NCBI GenBank assembly: GCA_036320915.1
Contig: JAXBDG010000011.1
Coordinates: 394,501-458,500 of the forward strand
Length of the DNA: 64,000 nt
Source of the DNA: Linnemannia elongata
Taxonomy: Eukaryota > Mortierellomycota > Mortierellomycetes > Mortierellales > Mortierellaceae
Direction of reading: 5' to 3'
Both the position numbers and the translations under genes were made by a program. Positions 35,215-44,999 of this stretch are shown piece by piece; position 1 is the first letter of the stretch, and every line of letters starts with the position of its first letter. The notes beneath the pieces were generated by a model, which did no database searches, was not told the origin of the DNA, and was given only the letters and a program-made list of their open reading frames with translations.

Positions 35215-36884
35215 CAGCACTCATCACTGCTATTCCTTCCACCAATTCTATCCTTCGTCACAACCCACGTAGCTTTTGCACCACCTTCCACTTTATTCCT
35301 TTGTCTTCATTGCTATATCCACGTTCTATCACAGGTTTGTCGTCTGGTGTGAATCCCTCTTCTTTTCTTCTTCTTGCTGTACATTATCCTTAACATTTTG
35401 TATATATCGGTCGTGTTCCTTCCTTATTTCTCCGGCGTTCGACCTCCATTTGATTTATTTTTTTTCATCCAAAAAAAAACCTTTTGAGTAACTAACCTCT
35501 ATTGCCAACGTTCTAACATTTATTCCGTTATAACCCTAGTGCGTGCTCGAGGAAACGACTATAGAAGCCCTACTGGCGAACATATAAATAAGTACTTTGA
35601 CCTGGTGGGAAACTGGACAGTGAGGAGCAGAAAGATATTGGAAAATAGAAACGGAAAAGAAAAAAATGGTTCATTCAAATTTGCTCATTCAGGATCGAGA
35701 AAAAATGAATAGGCTGGGCAGAGCGGCAAGTTCTGCTTTTCAAATCTACCAAAAGTACTCATAGAGTGCCCCGTCACCACCTTGGGTTGGCTAGTAGTTG
35801 ATTCTGTCAAGCCATAGTTAATTCCTCTATTTTTTATGAAAAGAAAATAATAAAATATAAACCAAACTTTCTCAGAGGTCGAGGCAGGGGCATTTCATGC
35901 TATTACAAGGTGCAGACCCTCTGGACCACGCAATTGACATCTATCGAGAATTAAACCTGCCCACCATACATCTGGAACCAGGAAAACCGGATCTAGCCAG
36001 CTCACGTAGTGTAATCCTTCCGCCTTGCAGTCACTAGCTTTTCAGTCTTCTGTGAAAGGAAATGAAAAACAACAACAAAAAAAAAAGCACATAAACCGGT
36101 GTTTCTCAACCAGGGATCCAGGCAGGGGCATTCTTAGCTAGTACCAGGCGCAGACTCTCTGAGCCCAGCTATTGGAATCCATTGAGCACAAAAACTGCCC
36201 ATCATACATTTGGAATAGAAATGTCTGGTCCAATCGGTTCTACACAGCACAGCACTCCACCCTCTATTGCGCTTCACAAGAAGCCCTTTGCATCGTCTCG
36301 AGTCTCTTCCCTGACTTTACCTTGTCGAAAGGTTGCGCGGTCCTCTTAGGCTAAAGGATGGCAAAGAATGTGAGAAGGATGAATGAGAAGCGCTGCAGAG
36401 TTGATGTCAACCGCGATGTGATGCGCGCGAGCTGGGACGAGGAGCGATCGATGGAAGGGTAGGCGAGAGGGTGATCGCAATGTGAGTGAAGAGGAAAAGG
36501 ATGTGAGAGGAACGCTTTGATGTACACTGAAATGGACAAGAGGAGCGCGTACAAGAGAGTGGACGAAAGATTATTTTTTTGAGTGAACGAGAGAAAGATG
36601 TTGCAACGTATGCAAGAAGCGCACCATGAGGACGACCATGCAAGAGAAAGAAGTGGCCACATTAAACGCGTATTTATTTCATGCCGTATAACGACTGGGT
36701 GAAAAGGGAGAAAGAACGAAGTGATATCACGTACGATGACGGAAATAATCAGTACAACCACAACGTTCGATCACAGACAAACAGCGAAGTTAAGGTTGGC
36801 CGTTGGAGATGGAGGGAAGAAAAGATATCATGTTTGACCATTAGGAGAGTACATGAAGTCAATGAGAAAGAGACGAGAGGGTTC
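35215..36884. other. Intergenic between the two transposons
   Basis: No gene was found. It contains a degenerate direct repeat pair (35867-35980 and 36101-36217) and AT-rich DNA. Confidence 0.5.
35867..36217. repeat. Degenerate direct repeat pair (about 115 bp each)
   Basis: Copies at 35867-35980 and 36101-36217, offset about 238 bp. They share GGCAGGGGCATT, a GCAGAC-CTCT block and a CTGCCCA-CATACAT-TGGAA block in the same order, with many substitutions between. The second copy starts GTTTCTCAACCAGGGATCC, a style seen at the ends of some hAT-type elements, but no transposase or matching inverted end was found. Confidence 0.5.
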
Positions 36885-36889
36885 GTCTA
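36885..36889. repeat. Target-site duplication of the chromovirus, left copy
   Basis: GTCTA, identical to 45141-45145 directly after the other LTR. Five base pairs is the usual size for Ty3/gypsy integrases. Confidence 0.9.
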
Positions 36890-37030
36890 TGGAAAATAAT
36901 AACCAGGGTGTTATTGACAAAGGTAATGGGGAGAATGGAATAACGAAACAAAGAGAGGGGGTCTGTTTAATTCAGGGACGAAGAGTCCTTATGTACTCTT
37001 CGTCCTGGTGATACACGTGATTATAGCACA
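36890..37030 (-). repeat. 3' LTR of the chromovirus (141 bp)
   Basis: Identical to 45000-45140. It contains a perfect 11-bp hairpin (36976-36986 with 36995-37005, 8-nt loop) and a 6-bp hairpin at 36898-36915 (AATAAC/GTTATT). On the coding strand the LTR begins TGTGCTATAATCACG, where TATAAT could act as promoter. It is very short for a gypsy LTR. Confidence 0.95.
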
Positions 37031-37096
37031 TAACCCTCCACCGGGGGAGAGGCTGCAAGCCGGGTCTAAAACTAGGGCTAGAAGTAGTGTATCTAT

Positions 37097-37530
37097 GCTA
37101 GTAAGTGTGTGTGCTTGTTACTAACTGACAAAACGACGTGAAGTAGAATGCTATAGCTAAAGAAAGAGCTGTCGTTTGGATGTTTTGAGGAAAAATAAGA
37201 AAACCTCATACGGAAGAAAGGGTGTAAGGAAAAATAGAAAACCTTGGGAAGGGCAAGGCCCTGGAGAGCAGGTTGTGGATAAGACAATAACCACAAGTAT
37301 ATGTATATATGTGTGTGAGGATAAAAAATAAAAACCTCGTAGATTTGTCGATAAGATGTGAGGAAAAAATAAAAACCTCAATTCAAGTAATATGATTGCC
37401 AGAGGAAAGCGAGAAAACCTCTGTGGATGTTATGTTATTATTGTGAGGAAAAAGGTTGTGGCACCATTAAAAAACCTCAAACAAATCGTCAGTGCGATTT
37501 CTGTTCAAACAAAACGCTGCTGCGTTTTAT
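37097..37530 (-). repeat. Array of small hairpins in the chromovirus 3' non-coding region
   Basis: Seven short inverted repeats with A-rich centres lie at 37187-37207, 37226-37245, 37275-37294, 37317-37338, 37360-37379, 37402-37421 and 37445-37478, starts about 39-49 bp apart. Five have GAGG/CCTC arms, one AAGG/CCTT and one GTGG/CCAC, so arms change together. Flanking members are TAGTAA/TTACTA (37099-37123), AGCT/AGCT (37155-37170), AAATCG/CGATTT (37483-37500) and AAAACGC/GCGTTTT (37511-37528). The last begins 28 nt downstream of the gag-pol stop in coding direction. They are unlikely to code; role in RNA stability, packaging or 3' end formation is only a guess. Confidence 0.8.
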
Positions 37531-37556
37531 GTGTCAATCGGAGGATATGATTGTCT

Positions 37557-40500
37557 TCATTCCTTCCCGATCCGAGAACGAGTTCTAGGTCTCAACTCAT
37601 TGATTTTTGGTTGACTGGGCTGAGTGAGCTTATTGCGATTAGGGTTGTGTCTACCTTTGTTAAGTGTGAACTTGTTCTTCTTTTTGTTTGAGCGATTGCT
37701 ACTTTGAGGCTTGCTCATTTGCTCGTCGGTGGTAAGCGTTGGCTGATCCGTTTGCGAATCATGACGAGAGTGCGGACGAGGATCCTCATTACGGGGTGGG
37801 TGATCGGCCCAATAATCCGTAATGCATTTCCTCTCAACGAAGTTGTCTTCTGGTTCCCAGGTGTTGTCGTTGTCAGAATAATTTTTCCACTTGACAAAGT
37901 ACTCCCATGTCCCTTCCTTTGTACGACAGGCGTCAAGAACTTTCTCGACTTCGTATGTAAGGAAAGAGTCTGGGTCTTCGTACACAAGTTTGAGCTGCGA
38001 GGGCGCGTAATTGCGACCGAGCGTAGAGCCAGTGCCATCTTTGAGGATGTATGCACCGCCCTTGTTTTTACGAACAACAGTAAACGGTCCTTCATATCTC
38101 GGAGAGAGGGAGTCCCCTTTGATAGGATCAACCGCCATAACTGTGGAGCCATCAGGAAACTCGCTGTGCAAGATCGTTTTATTGAATCTCTCAATCATTT
38201 TCCGCTGATTAGATTTCGCCTTCGCTTCAATTGCGGGGAACACGATCGTAGTCATAAATTCGAGTCTCTTCAGCAAGTCTTCGTGGGACATGACCTGGTT
38301 CAAGGGGTCAGTGTAGTTGTAGTGTCCGTTTTCCTTGCGTGCGAAGAAAAGAGAGTAAGGTGTGGAACCATGCAAACTCGCAATATTTGCATTGAGGGCG
38401 AATTGAGCCATGGGAACATGACGATCCCACTCGTGGTTTTTGCCTTTGGTCTCTTTTCGAAGAATTTCTTTGACCGCTTTAACCCGGTTCTCGGCTAGTC
38501 CATTGCCTCTCGGATGATAGGGTGTGACAAGACGGTGATGGATGCCCAATTGTTCTGTCATTATTTTTGTAACCTGATTGGAAAATTCTTTTCCATTATC
38601 TGATTGAAGGACTCGGGGGAATCCGATCAGAGTAAAAATGTCAAACAGCGTGGTTGCAACGGTGGCAGCTGTTTTATCAGGTATAGCTCTCAAAATAACG
38701 AAGCGGGTACATACGTCTGTCAGGACGAGAAGATATTTGTTGTTTTTCGAGGACAAATGGAATTCACCAGCGAGATCTACAGTCATATGTTCGCCTGGTA
38801 AATGTGCATGAATAGCCTTGAGAGGGTGATAGCCTTTACGAGTGATATTAATGCGTTGACACTCAGGGCATTTTTTGACATGCTCAAGACAATCTTTGAC
38901 CATAAATGGCCACGTCTTATCTTGGGCGTGAATTTTGTCAACCATTTTGTTCGCACCAATATGACCGAGGGAGTGAACCTCAGTCATGAGTGAAGGACGG
39001 TCTTTTGCTGCGACGGTGATTCGAGGAACCGATTCGTCTTTGAGCATATGAATGTAACCGTACACTTTCATTGGTGTTTTCAACTTAGGTCTGTCAGTCC
39101 ACAACTTCTGAGGGAACTGACGAGATAACGCATCAGGTAACACATTGAGTACGCCAGGACGGTAAACAACGTTGAACGAGTATGCCATGATGGTATCAAA
39201 CCAAGTTGTCATCATTGGGTTCAGGTCTTGCTGTGAGTGCAGAAAAGTAAGAGCCCGATGATCGGTGAACAAGGTAAAATGGTAACCCCAAAGATAGTGA
39301 TGGAATTTTTTCAATGCGAAAACAATCGCTAATAACTCCTTCTTAGTAGCGGAATATTTTCTCTCTCGGTCTTGCAGAGTGCGAGCCATGAAAGATATGT
39401 AGTTGACGTTCGAGGGAACGGACTGCATGTCCTTCGGTTCGGGTACACCTTTCGGCAACTGATACAGTACCGCACCAATTCCAACGTTGGACGCGTCCGT
39501 GGCAACGTAGAACGGCCGACTGAAGTCTGGAAAAGATAACACGGGAGCTCGTACCAGCAGTTCCTTGAGTCCATTGAAAGAATCCATCTCATCTTTTGAT
39601 AATTTAAATGTTCCTTCTTTATGACGAAGCGCATCAAGTGGTGCAGCGATAGTACTATAAAGAGGAATGTATTCACGGAAGAAATTGAACGTACCTAAAT
39701 ATGACTGCACTTGTTTGGCAGTGGTAGGAGGTGCCCATTCGTGAATGTTAGCCAACTTAGTAGGGTCGACTTTCTTTCCAAAGAGATCAACGATGAATCC
39801 CAGCAGAGAGATCTGTGTACTGAAAAAGTTGCACTTGTTCTTGTTGATGATCAATTTCGCCTCGTTGAGTCTTTCGATCACACATTTAACATGAGCTGCA
39901 TGCTCTTCTCTGCTTTTTGAAAAGATAACAATGTCATCAATAAAGTTCAGAACAAAAGGTAGATCGCCAAGAATGCGAGACATACCTCTTTGGAATAAGC
40001 TCGAGAGTGGCTTCAGACCAAAGGGGGCCTTTTTGAACATGTATTGTTTTCCCTCATGCATGAAAGCAGTGAGGTGCCTGTCTTCTTTATGAATAGGCAG
40101 ACGATGGTATGCTTGGGTGAGATCAATGGTGCTGTAAATGGAATGACCAGCTACTTTTTGCATTATGTCGGAGATAAGAGGGAGAGGAAAGTTGTCCTCT
40201 GGTAAATGCACATTGAGAGCACGAGGGTCGAGACACACGCGCCATAATGATTTCTTCCCGTTCAAATCTTTCTTTGCTGCTAGGGTGAGTGTGTTGTTAT
40301 GTGGATTGCCTGCTGGTGCAAGCTCAATCACATCATCCTCTAACCAGCGTGCGACAGTCTCATCCAGGATAGGTGTCTGGGAGTGAGCAAAACGTCTTGG
40401 TCGTCGATACACAATAGTACCTTTTGGAACAGGTAGATACACCATCATCTCAGGCACGGGGCAATGACTCGTTTTTGAGATATTTTCATTGTCGAGAAGT

Positions 40501-43052
40501 ACTTTACTGATCGCATCTAGGAATCTCCCTTTCATGCGTTTAAAATCAGAAGTGAGTTCTTCTTCAGGGGTGACAGTCGGTCGCAGTGATGGTTTCTCGT
40601 CTTCAACGGGAATATCATGCGTAGGGGCCATCTCTTTTATTTCAGGGAGACCAAACAAAGCGAAACCCATATGATAAAAGAGATCCATTCCGACTGTGAG
40701 AGGAAATTCTTGATCTTCAATAATTTCAAAAGGGGCCGATAGAAATCGACTGTTGAATTCAAATTCGACTTGATCCGTGACGCCAATGCGTTCGACAACA
40801 GACTTGTTCGCCAATGAAAAATTGCCGACAATCTTGGTGAAAGGAATGTTGTGTTCCTTGACCACATCTTGTCTGATAAACGAATGCGTAGCACCCGTGT
40901 CGATCAACGCATGGTATGTCCTTTTGAATGCTCGGATTTCAATTCGAAATCGATTGTCGTGTTCTACTGCATCTTTGATGGCAGCATAGTGTCTGAGGTT
41001 TAATTTGCCAGATGCGAATGCATCTAATTCTTCAGTCATCATACCAAAATCATTATCGTCTTCTTGTTGTTGAGCCTTTCCGTCTTGACTGCAAGTAGCG
41101 AAGTTGGACAGACTAGCAAAAGTGGGTTCTTTTGTTTCAAAGTATGGTACGGAAACAAGGACGGGTTGTTTTGGTGGTGACGAGCGAAACGCGTACTGGG
41201 GTCGTGCACTTGGGAGTGCGGGTTCACCCATGTCAGTTGTAACTGATTGTTCGCTGTCAGATGAAGGGGCATCAGAAACATTGTTTTCTGTGGTCACAGT
41301 CACGACATTTTCTGGAATCATAGCAGTATTATTTTCTTCAGTTGAAGAAGCGTAAATAGCAAGTGAAGGAGACAGAATTGGACCAAGAGGTATTGTGTTA
41401 GAACCAGACAGTGGAAGTTTTTTAATACTGGGTTCTACTATAGTAGGAGAGGGAGGCGGTTCTTCTCTCGACCTGTCGGTCATCTCTTCAGGGTCCATAG
41501 GTTCACTTGCCTGTAAAGAGATAGTAGCATGAGTGAGCAAGGTTTGAACAGAAGTAGGGAAAGATATCGGTTCAGGAAAAGGAGGCAAAACCAATTTACC
41601 TTCTCTCTTATCCTTGTAGCTCTTGCCACCCTTGCTGTCAGCATTCTTTTTGCGATCGCTGTTACAGTAGGGGGCGGTGTGACCTTTTTTATTGCACTTG
41701 GTGCAGTGCCGGCAGTTCTTGGTGTCATGCGTGTAATTGTCACCATGATTGTCACAATGGAAGGTCTTCTTGCCGGAATCAGACAAGGAAGAGGACTGAG
41801 ACGAATCAGCATTCGCCTTGCCTTTGCTACCTCGGTCGTTCTTGCGGTGACGAAGTCGCTTGCGACTATTGTGGTTGCCGTTGCTGGTCTTGGATGAGGA
41901 GGCATCCTTCTTGTCGTCTTCGTCGTCGTCGACGAGACTGTGTGGTCTCTTAAGCGAGTCATCTGGTCCTTCCATAGCGCTGAGAGCGGTGAGGAGCTCA
42001 GTGATAGAGTTCAGTCTAACGTCGGACAGGGATGTACCAGCCTTCTGGATCGAGTTCTTGATGAGGTTCAGTTCCAACGAAGGAATAGAACCCATGATGC
42101 CAGAGAGGACAGTGGCGTTGTTATCATCAATACGATACACACGGACCGAACGCTGGAGACGCAGTGCAAAGTTGCGGTAGGATTCCTTGTTGCGTCGACC
42201 TGTCTCTGCAACGCGAGCGACGGTGAGGAAACGTTCTTTCGGGGTCAAAACGCTGTCAACAAAAGCAACCTCACACTCCTCCCAAGTGAGAGAGGAGCTG
42301 CCATGACGAGACAGTTCATCATTAAATTGCTGACGAGTCTGTTCATCCAGGATGGCCATACAGAGGAGGCGCTGAGCGCTGGCGAGGAAAGGCGTCTCGC
42401 CGTAGCTGTTTTCACAGTATGTCTTGAAACTGTCAAGGAACAGGTGAGGGTCACGGATGACCTGGAAGGGCTGTCCCTTGCCATGCTTGGCATCACCGAA
42501 CCGGGGCGTGCCCAAGTCCAACGACAGTTTCTTGTTGTCGACCTTTGCCGCGGCAATCACAGCAGAGGTGGGCGAGAGAATGGACTCTGTTGCCAGAGAA
42601 CCCAAACTCATAGCTGCAGTAAAAGAGTCATGCTCCTTTTCTTTCTGTCGCACGATATTGGCAAGATCTTCGCACTCATGCTGCCAGGTGGCATACAATG
42701 AGTGGTCAGTAGGGGTCTTTGCAACCCTGAGCATAGACTGACGGTACACTTTCGTCCATTGCGCCAGATCATTGCGCTTGGATAAGAGTACGTCTTGTAG
42801 CTCAGTCGTCAAGTCAATATCGCCATTGTAGTCCGAATCAGACGTGATGGAGAATTGGTTCAGATCGAATTCTTGACCAGTAGACGCAGGATTATCGGCG
42901 AGAAAGTGTGAGGAATCGTCTAGGTCATGGTCGACCATGTCGATATCCTCTGTAATAGGAGCGGAGGACGTGGAGGAGTTGACGACAAAGGCGTCAGTGG
43001 CATTGATGTCCATTTGTCGGAGAGAGGGAAGCTCGGTAGTGTTGATGGACAT
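37557..43052 (-). CDS. Gag-Pol polyprotein of the chromovirus
   Basis: 1831 residues with no internal stop or frameshift. Gag occupies about 1-465, ending in a CCHC zinc knuckle (CTKCNKKGHTAPYC, 450-463). The protease has LIDTGATHSF (DTG at 718-720). The reverse transcriptase spans about 850-1090 with catalytic FIDDIVIFSK (1037-1044). RNase H spans about 1180-1290 (D1186, E1239, D1264). Integrase has an HHCC zinc domain (H1360, H1364, C1395, C1398) and a D1426, D1485, E1521 core with 35 residues between the last two. A GPF module (about 1651-1660) and a chromodomain follow (about 1699-1748, VEKVLDACRTKEGTWEYFVK and WEPEDNF). Chromodomains of this type direct integration to marked chromatin. 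The tail is basic. All catalytic residues are present, so the protein should be active. The ATG at 43050-43052 is the first in this frame. Confidence 0.97.
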   Translation of the reverse strand: MSINTTELPSLRQMDINATDAFVVNSSTSSAPITEDIDMVDHDLDDSSHFLADNPASTGQEFDLNQFSITSDSDYNGDIDLTTELQDVLLSKRNDLAQWTKVYRQSMLRVAKTPTDHSLYATWQHECEDLANIVRQKEKEHDSFTAAMSLGSLATESILSPTSAVIAAAKVDNKKLSLDLGTPRFGDAKHGKGQPFQVIRDPHLFLDSFKTYCENSYGETPFLASAQRLLCMAILDEQTRQQFNDELSRHGSSSLTWEECEVAFVDSVLTPKERFLTVARVAETGRRNKESYRNFALRLQRSVRVYRIDDNNATVLSGIMGSIPSLELNLIKNSIQKAGTSLSDVRLNSITELLTALSAMEGPDDSLKRPHSLVDDDEDDKKDASSSKTSNGNHNSRKRLRHRKNDRGSKGKANADSSQSSSLSDSGKKTFHCDNHGDNYTHDTKNCRHCTKCNKKGHTAPYCNSDRKKNADSKGGKSYKDKREGKLVLPPFPEPISFPTSVQTLLTHATISLQASEPMDPEEMTDRSREEPPPSPTIVEPSIKKLPLSGSNTIPLGPILSPSLAIYASSTEENNTAMIPENVVTVTTENNVSDAPSSDSEQSVTTDMGEPALPSARPQYAFRSSPPKQPVLVSVPYFETKEPTFASLSNFATCSQDGKAQQQEDDNDFGMMTEELDAFASGKLNLRHYAAIKDAVEHDNRFRIEIRAFKRTYHALIDTGATHSFIRQDVVKEHNIPFTKIVGNFSLANKSVVERIGVTDQVEFEFNSRFLSAPFEIIEDQEFPLTVGMDLFYHMGFALFGLPEIKEMAPTHDIPVEDEKPSLRPTVTPEEELTSDFKRMKGRFLDAISKVLLDNENISKTSHCPVPEMMVYLPVPKGTIVYRRPRRFAHSQTPILDETVARWLEDDVIELAPAGNPHNNTLTLAAKKDLNGKKSLWRVCLDPRALNVHLPEDNFPLPLISDIMQKVAGHSIYSTIDLTQAYHRLPIHKEDRHLTAFMHEGKQYMFKKAPFGLKPLSSLFQRGMSRILGDLPFVLNFIDDIVIFSKSREEHAAHVKCVIERLNEAKLIINKNKCNFFSTQISLLGFIVDLFGKKVDPTKLANIHEWAPPTTAKQVQSYLGTFNFFREYIPLYSTIAAPLDALRHKEGTFKLSKDEMDSFNGLKELLVRAPVLSFPDFSRPFYVATDASNVGIGAVLYQLPKGVPEPKDMQSVPSNVNYISFMARTLQDRERKYSATKKELLAIVFALKKFHHYLWGYHFTLFTDHRALTFLHSQQDLNPMMTTWFDTIMAYSFNVVYRPGVLNVLPDALSRQFPQKLWTDRPKLKTPMKVYGYIHMLKDESVPRITVAAKDRPSLMTEVHSLGHIGANKMVDKIHAQDKTWPFMVKDCLEHVKKCPECQRINITRKGYHPLKAIHAHLPGEHMTVDLAGEFHLSSKNNKYLLVLTDVCTRFVILRAIPDKTAATVATTLFDIFTLIGFPRVLQSDNGKEFSNQVTKIMTEQLGIHHRLVTPYHPRGNGLAENRVKAVKEILRKETKGKNHEWDRHVPMAQFALNANIASLHGSTPYSLFFARKENGHYNYTDPLNQVMSHEDLLKRLEFMTTIVFPAIEAKAKSNQRKMIERFNKTILHSEFPDGSTVMAVDPIKGDSLSPRYEGPFTVVRKNKGGAYILKDGTGSTLGRNYAPSQLKLVYEDPDSFLTYEVEKVLDACRTKEGTWEYFVKWKNYSDNDNTWEPEDNFVERKCITDYWADHPPRNEDPRPHSRHDSQTDQPTLTTDEQMSKPQSSNRSNKKKNKFTLNKGRHNPNRNKLTQPSQPKINELRPRTRSRIGKE

Positions 43053-43720
43053 GGTAGAGAATGTAGGTGTTCTGTTGAGAGTAGTGGAACTGCTTCTCTT
43101 TTTTGCTCTCGGAAAAGTGTTCCTTTTCCAGAGATTCCATGTTGTCTTTTATGCCATTCTTTTCGGTTGCCTTCAAGCTCAGAGTAGCTACATAGACATT
43201 TACACAAGTAGACATGGTAGGGTCTCGTGAGATAGAAACGTGCCACTCAGCACATACATCTTGTTCAAACCGCATCGTTCGATGGAAGTACTTAGATCTC
43301 GTAAAGGTATAGCGACATTGTTGATCCTAGAGAAGAGAAAGCCAACAAATACCATCTCTTTCCATCTCTAGATGTCTGGGACATGTGGTATGGTAAAAAA
43401 TGCCGTGCTCTGGGGTATATCATCACTCGGTAGCGTGTCGTAGTATCTTCGTTTCCGGATACAAAAGTACGTATTGCGAGATCAAGTTTGTACACAGAGA
43501 AGAAGAAAGGATCATGATGTTCTGCATTTCAATCTCCTATTCGAAATCTAGGAAATAGTGATCATGTTGTGGCAAACATCATGTGCCATTGCCGTCCCTC
43601 CCTTAGGGCAGGGAACAGTAAAGATATCATGAGAAATGCTAGAGAGAGAGGTCACGCAAACAAGGTAGCGTGGTCTTTCTTCCGATCCAACAGTCATTGC
43701 TTGGGACAAAACCATTCCGT

Positions 43721-43726
43721 TTTATT
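43721..43726 (-). terminator. Poly(A) signal after the extra ORF
   Basis: AATAAA on the minus strand about 22 nt past the stop codon of the extra ORF. It suggests the ORF could be expressed from its own transcript, though it could be chance in AT-rich DNA. Confidence 0.45.
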
Positions 43727-43748
43727 TCAAGAGTAAACTCAATCTGGC

Positions 43749-44309
43749 TTATGGATGTCCTTGTGCACGAGAGGTGAGGTACGTCAGGCGCTGCTCGAGC
43801 ATGCGTACGTGCGAATCCCAGGCATGTCGGGCCTCCAACATATACCTGAGCTCCTGCTCACGCTGACTGAGGTTTCGCATCACCAGTACCAGTTGATCGT
43901 ACTCCTCCTGCGAGGTACAAGCAGTGAGTTTCTCGGTCACTCGTGCTGCCTGCGCGAAGAGCTCTTGTTGCTGCTGAGCGTAAACAACTAGCTGCTCTTG
44001 TTGGAGGGAGGTCCACCAGTCCTCCGTTGTAGCAGGGGCATTCGCCGGTTGTACTGATGCTGACGACGGTGCAGGTGCAGACGGCACAGGTGCAGACGAC
44101 AGCGCAGGTGCGTGTGGCAACTCAGGTGCAGGCGATTGAGCATCTTCGTCTGCCTCTAGTGGCTGTTGAGTGTAACAGACCGTCTCGTCGGCCTCATGGT
44201 TGAGACAGTCCTCATGCTCGCTATCGTCCGACTCTGAGACGTGTATGGGGTCGGAGTTGGGTGCTTGAGCTGGTCGTTTGGTACCGTAGGATGAGCGAGT
44301 TGAGGTCAT
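43749..44309 (-). CDS. Additional ORF upstream of gag-pol, unknown function
   Basis: 186 residues, ATG to TAA, on the same strand as gag-pol and 697 nt upstream of it within the element. I do not recognise it. Residues 1-55 are acidic (VSESDDSEHEDCLNHEADE), 56-95 are an Ala/Pro/Ser-rich hinge, and 100-180 are a Gln/Glu-rich, probably coiled-coil helix (LQQEQLVVYAQQQQELFAQ). The ATG follows a C/T-rich leader ending CTACACA, much like host genes here, and an AATAAA lies about 22 nt after the stop. A coiled-coil oligomerisation role, as in other element accessory or Gag-like proteins, is possible. It may equally be a captured host fragment. No frame damage is seen. Confidence 0.65.
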   Translation of the reverse strand: MTSTRSSYGTKRPAQAPNSDPIHVSESDDSEHEDCLNHEADETVCYTQQPLEADEDAQSPAPELPHAPALSSAPVPSAPAPSSASVQPANAPATTEDWWTSLQQEQLVVYAQQQQELFAQAARVTEKLTACTSQEEYDQLVLVMRNLSQREQELRYMLEARHAWDSHVRMLEQRLTYLTSRAQGHP

Positions 44310-44906
44310 TGTGTAGTGGAAGGAAAGTGAAGAATGGAAGGTGGAGAATGGGGAAAAGAGTTGTTTCTCTCATCATCCTCTTCTTTTTCCATTCTTTTAT
44401 GTCTCTTCTTTTTCCTTTCTTGAATGCTAATTGGTTCAAGGAAGTCAAGATGTGGTGCAAGATGATTGGCCACGCCATTCACAGAGAGGGGATGAGCTTG
44501 GCAAGGAAAAAAGAAAATTATTTTCCTGTCGTGCATGCATACATCTTTCCTTTTGTTTTTTCTGTTGTGGGCTTGCATTGGTTTGCCACTTGTGGTCCTT
44601 CTGCCTTTGGTTCATGCACAAATCACGCAATCTCTCCAAATAGAATGAGAACAGAACGAACGATGACATCTTTATTTTCGACCTCATGTGACACTAATCG
44701 TCAGTGGAGATCTTACCTGCGGTGAGGATTGGTCTCTGCTCAAGCATCGCAAGTGATGCGAGGTCATGCTTTCGATACCCTTGAGTATAAGCAGCAGTGG
44801 TGCCAGTGTTTTCAGACTGGATTGGTGCCAGTAGTGAGACAGTGCTCTGTCAGCTGCATTACTGCATCGCTGACCCTCCATACGGTGATGGGTATGCATT
44901 CATTCG

Positions 44907-44954
<48 letters not shown>

Positions 44955-44999
44955 TGTGGTGGGGTAACAGAATCCCTATTGTGAATTCGTTAAGAAAAA
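44310..44999 (-). other. Chromovirus leader between 5' LTR and extra ORF
   Basis: A 690-bp non-coding leader within the element. It contains an A41 tract in coding sense (plus 44911-44951) only about 48 bp from the LTR, and a GGTAAG donor-like site near 44715-44720. No tRNA-complementary primer-binding site was recognised. Confidence 0.5.

Noticed and set aside
37097..37530. Regularly spaced repeats resembling a CRISPR array
   Set aside because: Repeats are only about 20 bp, vary in sequence, share A-rich centres and lie within a eukaryotic retrotransposon 3' region. Spacers are not unique inserts and no cas genes occur.
37704..38498. Long plus-strand frames across the chromovirus
   Set aside because: They are antisense shadows of gag-pol and have no domains of their own.
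42994..43275. Frame overlapping the start of gag in another phase
   Set aside because: Overlaps the gag start out of frame, has no motif, and its composition follows the gag leader.
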